A stretch of DNA of 64,000 nucleotides from positions 4,960,001-5,024,000 of the forward strand of contig NZ_CP102512.1 of the NCBI RefSeq assembly GCF_024612015.1, given 5' to 3'. The notes beneath the pieces are model-generated. The model did no database searches. It was not told the origin of the DNA and worked only from the letters and a program-made list of their open reading frames with translations. Below are positions 52,119 through 61,309 of this stretch, one piece after another. The position numbers and the translations under genes were made by a program. Origin of the DNA: Streptomyces sp. CA-210063. Lineage in GTDB: Bacteria > Actinomycetota > Actinomycetes > Streptomycetales > Streptomycetaceae. How positions within the stretch are numbered: the first letter of the stretch is position 1; every line of letters begins with the position of its first letter.

Positions 52119-53432
52119 TCATCGGACGGAATTCGCCAGTTTGGTGGCGCCGTTGAGCAGGTACTCCAGGGGTCCGCGGCGGAAGAAGCGGGACCAGATC
52201 ACCGCGAACAGGATGGCCCCGAGGACGAACCAGAGCAGCAGCGCGGCGGAGGCGGACTGCGGCGGGGCGGCCGCTTCGCCGGGCTGGGCGAGGATGGCCA
52301 GGATGTGACCCACGTAGATGGTCAGGGACATGGTCCCGACGGTGATGATCGGAGTTGCCGGCCGCCGCAGCCACGGCAGTCGGTCCATCGCCACGGTCAG
52401 GCACAGGAGCACGGTGATCGCGATCCCGATGCTGCCGATGAGGTCGAACGTGGAACCGCTGTGCGGCTCGGCTGCCAGCAAACCCCATGCCTCGGGGCTC
52501 CCCAGCCCACCACCGACCGGCATGTCGAAGGATCCCGATGTCATGCCGGGGTCCTTCATGGCACCGGGGTCCTTCATCTCAGGCGACCGGACCACGATCT
52601 TCTGAGCGCCGCCGGACAACCGGAGCGCCAGCCACGAGACGCCGTATCCGAACGCGATCAGCGCGGGACCGACCACGGCCAGCCGCCGCCGCACCGCGCC
52701 GGAGGTCAGATCCAGCCGGCCCAACGTCATGCCGGTGACCACGAACGTCATCCAGGTGATCGCCGGGTAGAGGCCGGTGAGCAGGAGGTCGAGCACGCCC
52801 ACGTCGGAGATTCGCGCGATCGGGTCGTACGTGTCGATGGTGTTCACGATCGGCTCGGTGAGCAGTGCCCGGAGGCCGAACGCCACCTGCGGCGTGACGA
52901 CCGCGAGCGCGACCGCGATGATCGCGAGCGTCCGGGCCCGCAACCGCAGCAGGGGCAGGGCCAGCAGGAAGTACACCCCGTAGAAGCTGAGGATCACGGC
53001 GCCGCCGAAGCTGGTCATCGCCAACGCGGTGCCCAGCACCAGCAGGATCACGGCCCGGATCACGATCCTGGCCTTCGCCTGCCGGCCGGCCAGGCCGGTC
53101 CTCGGCTCGCGGCGGCCGGCGATCAGCATCAACGAGAACCCGGCGAGGGTGGCGAACAATGCCGAAGCCCGGCCGCTCGCCAGGCCCAGGAACCAGTCGC
53201 CGACGCCGCCCCCGGGTGTGGGGAAGGGGCCCACATGCACGGCGAACATTCCGAACACGGCCAGTGCCCGGGCTAAGTCCACCCCGACCAGCCGCGCCAT
53301 CGGCGCTGGGCGTTCCGTCGCTGTGGTGGCGGCCTCGGGTGCGGGTGCGGGTGCGGGTGCGAGTGCGGGTGCGGGTGCGAGTGCGGGTGCGGGCCGGGGA
53401 TGCGCCTTCTTGGCGCTTTCGACGTCAGTCAC
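52119..53432 (-). CDS. DUF418-type membrane protein
   Basis: About 437 residues from GTG 53432. A Pro/Ala-rich cytosolic tail (PAPALAPAPAL repeats) precedes the first helix with VGVDLARALAVFGMFAVHVG, the signature of the DUF418/DUF1624 (heparan-alpha-glucosaminide acetyltransferase-like) group. Ten or so membrane helices follow, with GFSLMLIAGRREPR and the C-terminal FFRRGPLEYLL motif. It may transfer acyl groups across the membrane; substrate unknown. A low-complexity insert (MKDPGAMKDPGM) lies near residue 275. Confidence 0.82.
   Translation of the reverse strand: MTDVESAKKAHPRPAPALAPAPALAPAPAPAPEAATTATERPAPMARLVGVDLARALAVFGMFAVHVGPFPTPGGGVGDWFLGLASGRASALFATLAGFSLMLIAGRREPRTGLAGRQAKARIVIRAVILLVLGTALAMTSFGGAVILSFYGVYFLLALPLLRLRARTLAIIAVALAVVTPQVAFGLRALLTEPIVNTIDTYDPIARISDVGVLDLLLTGLYPAITWMTFVVTGMTLGRLDLTSGAVRRRLAVVGPALIAFGYGVSWLALRLSGGAQKIVVRSPEMKDPGAMKDPGMTSGSFDMPVGGGLGSPEAWGLLAAEPHSGSTFDLIGSIGIAITVLLCLTVAMDRLPWLRRPATPIITVGTMSLTIYVGHILAILAQPGEAAAPPQSASAALLLWFVLGAILFAVIWSRFFRRGPLEYLLNGATKLANSVR
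53338..53396. repeat. GCGGGT hexanucleotide repeat coding for Pro-Ala
   Basis: About ten units with occasional GCGAGT variants, inside the DUF418 gene; gives a flexible Ala-Pro linker. Confidence 0.75.
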
Positions 53433-53498
53433 TGTGCCAACGTTGCCCAGGCAGGGGCGGCACACCATCCGACGAGCTTCGGGAGGTGCCCCGCCGGT

Positions 53499-53540
53499 CG
53501 GCTGATCGACCCCCGCCGATGGGCGGGGGTCGATCAGCCG
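53499..53540. repeat. 19-bp perfect inverted repeat in a divergent region
   Basis: CGGCTGATCGACCCCCGCC and its exact complement around a four-base loop. It lies upstream of both divergent genes, so it is not a simple 3' terminator. Confidence 0.85.
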
Positions 53541-53570
53541 TACACGAACGACTGTGGTCGCCGCCCCGGT

Positions 53571-53655
53571 CGCCGGGACGCCGGGACATCGGGACATCGG
53601 GACGCCGGGACGCCGGGACGCCGGGACGCCGGGACGCCGGGACGCCGGGACGCCG
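53571..53655. repeat. 9-bp GACGCCGGG tandem array
   Basis: About nine units, two reading GACATCGGG; non-coding, in the same divergent intergenic region. Confidence 0.8.
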
Positions 53656-53813
53656 CTGATCAACGCCTGCCGCACCACGAGGTGATCTGAAGAAAGTTCC
53701 CGGCTCAAGGCAACCCTTTGCGTTTCCTGTGACCACAAGGAGTCGGATCCGGCCAATCGGTAGCTGGATCCCCCTTTCCTCTGGTGAACGGCATGCAAGG
53801 AGAGCACCTCCCC

Positions 53814-56474
53814 ATGAACAACCCCACGAACGGCGGGCGCCGCGGACGTCACCGTCGTCGCTGGACCGCGACCGGTCTGCTGCTCGGCGTGCCCGCCATC
53901 GTCGTGCCGTATCTGCTGTTCGCGCAGGAGGACTCGCAGGCGGCGACGGTCGACGGCAATGCCTACTACCGGCTGGTTTCCGTACGCAGCGGCAAGGTGA
54001 TGGACGTCAACGCGTTCTCCACCGCCGACGGCACCCGCATCCAGCAGTGGACCGACCAGAGCACCGCCAACCAGCAGTGGAAGCTGAGACCCGCCGGGGA
54101 CGGCTACTACGAGCTGGTCAACCGCAACAGCGGCAAAGTGCTGGGCATAGCGGGTAATTCGACCGCCCGGGCGGCTGCCGCCGAGCAGCAGACCGACAGC
54201 TCCTCCGCCGCCCAGGAGTGGCGGATCGACGAGGTGAGCGGTTCCGATGCCGTCACCTTGACCTCCCGCAGGAGCGGCCAGGTCCTGGACGTCTCCGGAG
54301 GCTCCACGGCCGAGGGCGCGGCAGTCATCCAGTATCCCGGCAGGGGCAGCACCAACCAGCAGTGGAAGCTGGTGAAGACGGCCGAGACCCAGGCGGCCGG
54401 GACCGGCACCGCGCAGACCACGGCCGCGGCCGGACCGTACATGTGGAAGAACGCCCAGGTGGTGGGCGGCGGTTATGTCACCGGGCTGGTGTTCAACCCG
54501 CGCGAGAAGGGCCTGCTGTACGCGCGCACCGACATGGGCGGCGCCTACCGCTGGGACGTGGCGGCCGAGCAGTGGATCCCGCTGACCGACTGGGCCGGCG
54601 AGAAGGACTGGAACCTGCTGGGCATCGACTCGGTGGCCACCGACCCCGTCGACCCCGACCGGCTCTACCTCGGGGCGGGCACCTACACCAACAGCTGGGC
54701 CGGCAACGGCGCGATCCTGCGCTCCACGGACCGTGGCCGCACCTTCAAGCGCACCGACCTGCCTTTCAAGCTGGGCGCCAACGAGGACGGCCGCGGGGCG
54801 GGCGAACGGCTGGTGATCAACCCCGAAGACCCCGGCACCCTGCTCCTTGGCACCCGCAAGAACGGCCTGTGGCGCAGCACCGACCACGGCGCGACATGGA
54901 GTCAGGTCTCCTCGTTCCCCGTCAAGGACGGGGCGAGCAGCGGCGCGGGCATCTCCTTCGTGACGTACGGCCCGGCCGGCAGCAAGACGGTCTATGTCGG
55001 CGTCGCCGACAGGTCCACCTCCCTGTACCGCTCCACCGATGGCGGCAGCACCTGGAAGGCCGTCTCCGGGCAGCCCACCGGCCAGATGCCGCAGCACGGC
55101 GTGCTCTCCGGTGACGGCTCGCTGTACCTGACGTACACCGACGTCGTCGGACCCAACGGCGTGACCGCGGGCTCGGTGTGGAAGTACACGCCGTCCGGCG
55201 GGGCGTGGAAGAACGTCTCGCCGTCCCAGGGCAGTTACGGGTTCTCCGGTCTGGCCGTCGACCCGCGGAAGCCGTCCACGGTGATGGTGACCACCCTCGA
55301 CCGCTGGTGGCCCGAGGACGAGATCTACCGGAGCACCGACGGCGGCACGACCTGGAAGGCACTGGCCTCGAAGTCGGAGCGGGACGCCTCCGGCGCTCCT
55401 TACGTCGGTACCGGCACCGGGCACTGGATGACCGCCCTGGCCATCGATCCCTTCGACTCCGGGCACGTGCTGTACGGCACCGGCAGCGGCATCTGGCGCA
55501 GCAAGGACGCGGGCGCCACCGACAGCGGCGGCACCAGCCACTGGACCGTGGGGGCCCGAGGGCTGGAGGAGACCGCGGTGCTGGACGCGGTCGCCCCGCC
55601 CGGCGGTGCCACCGTCATCTCCTCCATGGGTGACCTCGGCGGTTTCCACTACAGCTCCTCCAGCTCCCTGACCGAGGTGCCCGCCGGGCGGCTGAAGAAC
55701 CCGATGATGATCACCAGCACCGACATCGATTTCGCCCAGTCCAACCCGTCGGTGATGGTCCGCGTCGGCCGTGGCGGCGATCAGGACGGCGCCTACTCCA
55801 CCGACGGCGGCAGCAGCTGGAGCGGCTTCAGGGCCGAGCCGGTGGGCAGCGCCGACAGCGGCCAGGTCGCGCTCGCGGCGGACGGCTCCGCCATCGTCTG
55901 GACCGAGGAGGGTCAGGCCCCGTACCGCTCGACCGACAAGGGGGCGAGCTGGTCGAAGGTCAGCGGCCTGGGCAACGGCGCCGTGGTCGTCGCCGACCGC
56001 TCCTCGGCCAGGACCTTCTACTCACTGTCCGGCGGCACGCTCTACGCCAGCACCGACGGCGGCGCGACCTTCACCGCCCGCGCCACCAACCTGCCCACCG
56101 GCCGGCTGACGGCCGTCCCCGGCATCGCCGGGGACCTGTGGATCGCCGACGGTGGCAAGGGGCTGCTGCACTCCACCGACGGCGGCCGCACCTTCACCAC
56201 GCTCACCACGGTGAAGTCCGCCTCCGCCCTCGGCTTCGGCAAGGCCGCGCCGGGCGCCTCCTACCAGGCCCTGTACCTGATCGGGACCGTCAAGGACGTC
56301 ACCGGCGTCTTCCGCTCCACCGACAAGGGCGCCACCTGGCTCCGCGTCAACGACGACGCCCACCAGTGGGGCGCCATCGGCGGCGGCGGCGTCATCACCG
56401 GCGACCCCGACACCTACGGGCGCGTCTATGTCGGCACCAACGGACGCGGCCTCCAGTACGGCGACCCGTCCTGA
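53814..56474 (+). CDS. Secreted GH74 xyloglucanase with ricin-type lectin domain
   Basis: About 886 residues from ATG 53814 with AAGGAGAG eight bases upstream. Twin-arginine-like basic start (GGRRGRHRRRWTATGLLLG) and hydrophobic helix. Residues about 45-195 form a ricin B/CBM13-type lectin with three QQW repeats. The rest is a GH74 beta-propeller pair: GYVTGLVFNPREKGLLYART, DMGGAYRW, and many STDGG-x-TW (BNR) repeats. Catalytic Asp residues of GH74 are expected in DMGGAYRW and the equivalent second-half SSMGDLGGF region. It should hydrolyse xyloglucan outside the cell; fusion with the lectin domain aids binding. Confidence 0.9.
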   Translation: MNNPTNGGRRGRHRRRWTATGLLLGVPAIVVPYLLFAQEDSQAATVDGNAYYRLVSVRSGKVMDVNAFSTADGTRIQQWTDQSTANQQWKLRPAGDGYYELVNRNSGKVLGIAGNSTARAAAAEQQTDSSSAAQEWRIDEVSGSDAVTLTSRRSGQVLDVSGGSTAEGAAVIQYPGRGSTNQQWKLVKTAETQAAGTGTAQTTAAAGPYMWKNAQVVGGGYVTGLVFNPREKGLLYARTDMGGAYRWDVAAEQWIPLTDWAGEKDWNLLGIDSVATDPVDPDRLYLGAGTYTNSWAGNGAILRSTDRGRTFKRTDLPFKLGANEDGRGAGERLVINPEDPGTLLLGTRKNGLWRSTDHGATWSQVSSFPVKDGASSGAGISFVTYGPAGSKTVYVGVADRSTSLYRSTDGGSTWKAVSGQPTGQMPQHGVLSGDGSLYLTYTDVVGPNGVTAGSVWKYTPSGGAWKNVSPSQGSYGFSGLAVDPRKPSTVMVTTLDRWWPEDEIYRSTDGGTTWKALASKSERDASGAPYVGTGTGHWMTALAIDPFDSGHVLYGTGSGIWRSKDAGATDSGGTSHWTVGARGLEETAVLDAVAPPGGATVISSMGDLGGFHYSSSSSLTEVPAGRLKNPMMITSTDIDFAQSNPSVMVRVGRGGDQDGAYSTDGGSSWSGFRAEPVGSADSGQVALAADGSAIVWTEEGQAPYRSTDKGASWSKVSGLGNGAVVVADRSSARTFYSLSGGTLYASTDGGATFTARATNLPTGRLTAVPGIAGDLWIADGGKGLLHSTDGGRTFTTLTTVKSASALGFGKAAPGASYQALYLIGTVKDVTGVFRSTDKGATWLRVNDDAHQWGAIGGGGVITGDPDTYGRVYVGTNGRGLQYGDPS

Positions 56475-56645
56475 CCCCACACCCGGGCGGGACCGCGGGC
56501 ACAACGGCCTGCGGTCCCCGCCATGGTTGAGGGACCTCGGCCGGCCCACCCTCCAGCACGAGTGCGTGCCGGATCTCGCTGCTCCCGGACGATCCCGGTC
56601 TCAGCCCCTCATCGAGCCCGAACCGTCGCACGGCATCATGCAGGC

Positions 56646-56957
56646 GTGATCACCATTCATCTGAAGTATGAGATCGACGCCGACAAGCTCGAGGATTTCG
56701 AGGAATACGGCCGCCGCTGGGTCCGACTCGTCAACCGTTTCGGCGGGACGCACCACGGCTACTTCCTGCCGAGTGAGGGCGACAGCGACATCGCCTACGC
56801 CCTGTTCTCCTTTCCCAGCCTGGCCGCGTACGAGCAGTACCGCACGGACAGCATGTCCGACCCGGAGTGCCAGGAAGCATTCCAACTGGCCCGTGACACC
56901 CGCTGCATCAAGCGGTACGAGCGCCGCTTCCTGCGACCGCTCGACGGCGTGTCCTAG
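56646..56957 (+). CDS. NIPSNAP family protein
   Basis: 103 residues from GTG 56646. VITIHLKYEIDADKLEDFEE, LVNRFGGTHHGYFLPSEGDS and LFSFPSLAAYEQYRTDSMSD match the NIPSNAP ferredoxin-like fold. Function is not established for bacterial members. The last four bases overlap the 3' end of the LysR gene on the other strand. Confidence 0.85.
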   Translation: MITIHLKYEIDADKLEDFEEYGRRWVRLVNRFGGTHHGYFLPSEGDSDIAYALFSFPSLAAYEQYRTDSMSDPECQEAFQLARDTRCIKRYERRFLRPLDGVS

Positions 56958-57874
56958 GCCGGCCGAAGGCGCGGGGTGCGGTTCTCCCGCGCGGCGGCTG
57001 CGCGCAGCGCTGCGACGACGGCCGTGGTCGTCGGGTTCGCGGTCTCGGTGCGACGCGTCGCGGCGAACAGCAGGCGCCGGACAGGGCGGTCCTCGATGGG
57101 CGCCGTGCGGATTCCGGGTGTGGCCGGGTCGATGGCCGTCCGGGGGACGAGCGCGGTGGCGAGGCCGGCCCGTGCGACGGCGAGCTGGGCGGCGATGTCG
57201 GCGGTGACGTAGCGCGGCGTGGGGGTGAAGCCGGCCTGGTGACAGGCGTGCAGGATGGCCTGTCCGCAGTCCGTGGTCGGCGGCGGCACGGCGAGGCTGT
57301 GCACGGCCAGTTCCCGCAGGGCGACGGGCCGCTCGTCGCCCTGGCCGGCCGCGGTGACGACGAGCAGCGGATCGTCGAGCAGCGGGGAGACCTCGATGCC
57401 CCGGGGTGTGGCATCGGGCAGGTGGTGATACCGCTGTCCCAGCACCACGTCGACGGTGCCGAGGGTGAGTTCCCGCAGTTGCGCCTGGTCGGTGACGAGA
57501 CAGGTCACGGTGAGCTGCGGGTGGTCCGATCCCAGCGCGGTCAGTGCGGGGGCCACGATCCGGGCGACGGTCGAGGGCAACGCGGCGAGCGTGGCGGTGG
57601 CGCCGACCGTGCCCTTGACCGCCGCGACGGCACTCTCGGCCTCCTGCACGGCGGCGAGGATCCGGTCGGCGTGTTCGAGGAGCACCCGGCCCGCCTCCGT
57701 CAGTGCCACGGTTCGCCCGTCGGGGCGCAGCAGCTCGACTCCCACGTCGTGGCGCAGCGCGGACAGCTGCTGGGACACGGCCCCGGGGGACAGCGCCAGA
57801 GACTGGGCGGCCGCGGTGATGGAGCCGCGAGCGGCGACGGTCTTGAGCATGTGCAGACGGCGGACATCCAGCAT
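56954..57874 (-). CDS. LysR-family transcriptional regulator
   Basis: 306 residues. N-terminal winged HTH (LHMLKTVAARGSITAAAQSL, SPGAVSQQLSALRHDVGVEL), then the effector domain (GATATLAALPSTVARIVAPA; TVDVVLGQRYHHLP). Divergent from the SCO6745-like gene, with 58 bp between starts, which is the classical place for a LysR target. Confidence 0.94.
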   Translation of the reverse strand: MLDVRRLHMLKTVAARGSITAAAQSLALSPGAVSQQLSALRHDVGVELLRPDGRTVALTEAGRVLLEHADRILAAVQEAESAVAAVKGTVGATATLAALPSTVARIVAPALTALGSDHPQLTVTCLVTDQAQLRELTLGTVDVVLGQRYHHLPDATPRGIEVSPLLDDPLLVVTAAGQGDERPVALRELAVHSLAVPPPTTDCGQAILHACHQAGFTPTPRYVTADIAAQLAVARAGLATALVPRTAIDPATPGIRTAPIEDRPVRRLLFAATRRTETANPTTTAVVAALRAAAARENRTPRLRPA

Positions 57875-57932
57875 GACTCGATAGATTACCTAAAGGGTTC
57901 CGTCAGAAATCACCCCCTTGACCTGTTGAGTC

Positions 57933-58691
57933 ATGGTGAGCGACCTTCAGCCCATGGAGATCTTCGACTGCATCGCCGCGGTTGCCCGGCCCCTTCACGA
58001 TTTCGGTGACGAGTTCATGTCCGACGAGGCGACCGCCGCCGTCGGTCTGCGTGCCGGCTTTCCCGCAGGGCGCGGCTTCTACTGCCGCGGCCGGTTCGGG
58101 GTGCTCGGCGAGGCATCGGTCGACGTGGTCCAAGCGGTGCAGGGCTTCCTCGGGCCCGGCCTGGTCGCCGCGGGCTGGCTGGCGGGACGGCCCGTGATGC
58201 CGGCGGAGGAAGCCGCCGGCTGGTACGCACAGGCCGTCCGGACGTGGGGGCACGCCCACATCCCCGCAGACGTCGACGTGGAACACTTCAACCGCCTGGC
58301 GCAGCGGCTGATCGACGCCGCCGACGCCGACGCGCTGCCTCTGTTCGCCGGCTGGCGCGCACAGCCCTGCCCCACCGACGACCCGGTCGGTGCGGCCATG
58401 CAGCGCATACACGTACTGCGCGAACACCGTGGCGCCTGCCATCTGGCGGCGGTGCGCCTGAGCGGGCTGAGCGCCCGAGAGGCAATGGTCATCAACCTCG
58501 GCGTCGGGCCGGCGACCCACTACGGCTGGCAAGAGCCACATCCCGTTGCCGAAACTCTGATCCCGCGATGGCGGCGTGCCGAGCACCTCACCGACGAGCT
58601 GCAGGCGCCGCTCTACGCCACGCTGGGCGACCGGCAACGTACCGAATTCGCCCAGCTCGTCAATGCGTTGACCGCCGCCCTGGCCCCGTGA
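57933..58691 (+). CDS. SCO6745-like conserved protein
   Basis: Up to 252 residues; ATG 57933 or ATG 57954. DCIAAVARPLHDFGDEFMSD, FPAGRGFYCRGRFGVLGEAS and VVQAVQGFLGPGLVAAGW match this actinobacterial family, described in other genomes as HTH-like but of unknown function. It is divergent from and probably controlled by the LysR gene. Confidence 0.7.
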   Translation: MVSDLQPMEIFDCIAAVARPLHDFGDEFMSDEATAAVGLRAGFPAGRGFYCRGRFGVLGEASVDVVQAVQGFLGPGLVAAGWLAGRPVMPAEEAAGWYAQAVRTWGHAHIPADVDVEHFNRLAQRLIDAADADALPLFAGWRAQPCPTDDPVGAAMQRIHVLREHRGACHLAAVRLSGLSAREAMVINLGVGPATHYGWQEPHPVAETLIPRWRRAEHLTDELQAPLYATLGDRQRTEFAQLVNALTAALAP

Positions 58692-58869
58692 CCGACGTCG
58701 AGAACGCCAACGGGAACACGAAGCCCCGCCAGTCGTCATCACCCGCGCCGGGCGCCGATCCAAGCCAAAACCGACGCTTCGGATGGGTACCGGTCGACAA
58801 CGGCGCAGTCGTCTGTTCGCATGCCCCTCCAACTGCTGTGACAGGGGGAGTTGGTGCTGCGGATGTAGT

Positions 58870-59114
58870 ACGGCCCCGACGCCGAGCAGGGAACCGGTCG
58901 TCATCACGGCGCGTGGGCCGCGTTCGTCAAGGATGCGGTCGGCCGGGATGCCTGCGAGGGCGGAGACCAGGAGGGCTCCGGAGAAAGCAGCCGTCGTGGC
59001 GATCGCGGACCAGCCCGTGTCAGCGGTGACGCGGGCGCTCAGGACCGGGAAGGCGTAGTGGACGACGCCCCAGCTGGTGATCTGGCGTCGCGCACAGGGC
59101 GGGCAGAGCGACAT
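58870..59114 (-). pseudogene. MFS transporter N-terminal fragment
   Basis: Reads from ATG 59114 as ITSWGVVHYAFPVLSARVTA, TTAAFSGALLVSALAGIPAD, RILDERGPRAVMTTGSLLGV, the first two or three helices and the G-x-x-x-D-R loop of a major-facilitator protein. At about 58870 the frame becomes unrelated sequence, so most of the gene is lost. It lies next to the ars flavoprotein gene and may be the remains of an ars-linked transporter. Confidence 0.7.
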
Positions 59115-59179
59115 GAGGGCGCGGCCGGTTCCCTGCGGTTCCGGTCGCGCCGCCGCGAGGGTCGACGTCGGTCGCGGGG

Positions 59180-60550
59180 TCAGCAGCCGCCGGACGAGGC
59201 CGGGGCGCCGATGCCGATCTGGAGGGTGGCGGGTGCGGCGCAGCAGCCGCCGCCTTCGCCGGACTGTGCGGCGTCGGGGTCGTCGAAGAGGCCCGCTCCG
59301 CCGCACACACCCGTCTCCGGGAGGGTCAGCTCGACGCGTTCGGCGGCCTCCCGGTCGCCGGCGAGCGCGGCGGCGATGGAGCGGACCTGCTCGTAGCCGG
59401 TCATCGCGAGGAAGGTCGGGGCGCGGCCGTAGGACTTCATGCCGACGAGGTAGACGTCCTTCTCGGGGTGGGAGAGCTCGTTCACGCCGTGCGGGTAGAC
59501 GCTTCCGCAGGAGTGGACGTTGGGGTCGATGAGCGGGGCGAGGGCGGTCGGGGCCTGGAGGCGTTCGTCGAGGCCGAGGCGGAGTTCGGAGAGGAAGGAC
59601 AGGTCCGGGCGGAGGCCGGTGAGGACGATGATCTCGTCGACCGGGTCCAGGCGGCGGCCGTCCTCCGCGACCAGGACGAGCCGCTCGCCGTCGTGCTCCA
59701 CAGCCTGTGTACGAAATCCCGTGACCGCGCTCGCGTGGCCGGCCTCCACGGCGGCCTTGGCGCGCAGGCCGAGGGCGCCGCGGGCGGGGAGCTCGTCGGC
59801 CTCGCCGCCGCCGTAGGTGCCGGCGCCGATGCCCCGGCGCAGGATCCACACCGCGTGTGTGCCGTCCTCGTCCTTGGCCAGGCCGGCGAGGAGGGCGAGG
59901 GCGGTGAAGGCGGAGGCCCCGGAGCCGATGACGGCGGTGCGCCTGCCCGCGTAACGGGCGCGTACGGCCGGGTCGTCGAGGTCGGGGACGCGGTAGGTGA
60001 CGCGGTCGGCGGCGGTCTTCTCGCCGAGGGCGGGCAGGCCGTCGGCGCCCATCGGGCTGGGGACGGTCCAGGTGCCGGAGGCGTCGATGACGGCGCGGGC
60101 GGTGAGGCGTTCCTCGCGGCCGTCCATGGTCCGGAGGTGGACGGTGAAGGGCTGCTCGTCGCGGCCGGAGTCGACGATCCGGTCCCGGCCGGCGCGGGCG
60201 ACGCCGGTCACCGTGGCGCCGTAGCGGACCTGGTCGCCCAGGGCGTCGGCGAGGGGCTGGAGGTACCGCTCGGCCCAGTCGCCGCCGGTGGGGTACGTGG
60301 AACCGTCCGGGCGGGCCCAGCCCGTGGGAGCCAGCAGCTTCTCGGCGGCCGGGTCGACCAGCTCGGCCCAGGTGGAGAACAGCCGCACGTGCGACCAGTC
60401 GCGCACGGCGGTGCCCGCTGCGGGGCCGGCCTCCAGGACCAGTGGTTCGATGCCGCGCTCGACGAGGTGGGCGGCGGCGGCCAGGCCGACCGGGCCGGCG
60501 CCGATGACCACGACGGGCAGCCGGCCGGGGTCGATGGTGGACGCGCTCAC
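59180..60550 (-). CDS. FAD/NAD(P)-dependent oxidoreductase of the arsenic cluster
   Basis: About 456 residues from GTG 60550 with AAAGGGGA upstream. FAD site VVVIGAGPVGLAAAAHL, second dinucleotide site RTAVIGSGASAFTALALLAG and the ATG-like motif of flavin monooxygenases are visible. The C-terminus carries a cysteine cluster (GVCGGAGLFD, GGGCCAAPA, SSGGC) that may bind arsenite or another thiophilic metal. It is divergent from arsR at 60753 with ArsR-type operator repeats between them. Probably a partner in arsenic resistance (ArsO-like), though sequence alone does not set the substrate. Confidence 0.78.
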   Translation of the reverse strand: MSASTIDPGRLPVVVIGAGPVGLAAAAHLVERGIEPLVLEAGPAAGTAVRDWSHVRLFSTWAELVDPAAEKLLAPTGWARPDGSTYPTGGDWAERYLQPLADALGDQVRYGATVTGVARAGRDRIVDSGRDEQPFTVHLRTMDGREERLTARAVIDASGTWTVPSPMGADGLPALGEKTAADRVTYRVPDLDDPAVRARYAGRRTAVIGSGASAFTALALLAGLAKDEDGTHAVWILRRGIGAGTYGGGEADELPARGALGLRAKAAVEAGHASAVTGFRTQAVEHDGERLVLVAEDGRRLDPVDEIIVLTGLRPDLSFLSELRLGLDERLQAPTALAPLIDPNVHSCGSVYPHGVNELSHPEKDVYLVGMKSYGRAPTFLAMTGYEQVRSIAAALAGDREAAERVELTLPETGVCGGAGLFDDPDAAQSGEGGGCCAAPATLQIGIGAPASSGGC

Positions 60551-60603
60551 GGGGATCCCCTTTGTTTCGACATCCGTCAATCTCTTGAATGCCAGCATGG
60601 CAC

Positions 60604-60643
60604 CTGATTCGACGAACTTCAACATAGACATTCATCGAATCAG
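60604..60643. promoter_or_regulatory. Probable ArsR operator 1
   Basis: CTGATTCGACGAA and its near-complement (12 of 13 matching) flank an A/T-rich centre containing TCAACATAGA; 54 bp before the flavoprotein start. Confidence 0.7.
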
Positions 60644-60728
60644 AAGGCACGAAAGAGGTCGAGCGTGGAGCACATCCACGTCCGGTGACCTTGGAGATGC
60701 CCCGCGGCCGGCACCCCTGGGCCACTGG

Positions 60729-60760
60729 TTCGACGTGTGTCAACATAGATGCATGTCGAA
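60729..60760. promoter_or_regulatory. Probable ArsR operator 2, overlapping the arsR start
   Basis: TTCGAC/GTCGAA inverted repeat around the same TCAACATAGA core as operator 1, 121 bp away. It includes the arsR start codon; no ribosome-binding site is seen, so the mRNA may be leaderless. Confidence 0.65.
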
Positions 60761-61121
60761 TGTCGAGGTACTGCCGCTGCTGGAGCCCGAAGCCCCGGAG
60801 TCCGCGGTGCCCTGCTGCCCGCCGCTGACCGAGCGCCCCTTCACCGCCGAAGAAGCCGAGCGGACGGCCCGTATGTTCAAGGCTCTGGGCGACCCGGTAC
60901 GGCTGCGACTGTTCTCGCTGGTCGCCTCGCACGAGGGGGGCGAGGCGTGCGTGTGCGACATCTCCGACGTCGGCGTCTCCCAGCCGACCGTCTCCCACCA
61001 TCTGAAGAAGCTCAGGGAAGCCGGGCTGCTCACCTCCGAGCGGCGCGGGACCTGGGTGTACTACAAGGTCGAGCCGTCCGTCGTGGCCGCGCTCGGCGGG
61101 ATCCTCGGCGGCAAGGGCTGA
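60753..61121 (+). CDS. arsR: ArsR/SmtB-family repressor
   Basis: 122 residues from ATG 60753. Winged helix (MFKALGDPVRLRLFSLVASH, VSQPTVSHHLKKLREAGLLT) with the arsenic-binding motif EACVCDIS, plus a Cys pair near the N-terminus (AVPCCPPL) that may add a ligand. Divergent from the flavoprotein gene with two operator-like repeats between them; autoregulation is expected. Confidence 0.93.
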   Translation: MSNVEVLPLLEPEAPESAVPCCPPLTERPFTAEEAERTARMFKALGDPVRLRLFSLVASHEGGEACVCDISDVGVSQPTVSHHLKKLREAGLLTSERRGTWVYYKVEPSVVAALGGILGGKG

Positions 61122-61149
61122 ACCACTGCGTGCACGGTCCCGACCCGCA

Positions 61150-61309
61150 GGAACAAGTGCAGCGATTCCCAGGCGTGTCGTCAGGCGCCGCCGGGCTCGG
61201 TGCGGGCGTCGGGTATGACGAACTCCAGGCCCGAGCGGCGCAGATGGAAGCCGGCGGCGAGCCCGGACCGGCCTGCGCCGATCACCACCACCTGCGTCCT
61301 GCGGGTCAT
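61150..61309 (-). pseudogene. arsO: arsO remnant with nonsense mutation
   Basis: From ATG 61309: VVVIGAGRSGLAAGFHLRRS, then EFVIPDARTEPGGA followed by TGA and RHAWESLHLF. The family pattern is GGAWRHAW, so a TGG-to-TGA change created the stop; the frame is lost shortly after. The ATG overlaps the aquaporin stop (ATGA), so it was once coupled to it. Confidence 0.75.

Noticed and set aside
53571..53655. CRISPR array or coding repeat
   Set aside because: A 9-bp tandem array without spacers; the frames through it are not protein-like.
57903..61001. A 1032-residue minus-strand open frame
   Set aside because: It is the antisense shadow of several genes; low-complexity Arg/Pro/His text with scraps of the MFS and flavoprotein regions. 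No single family and no start.
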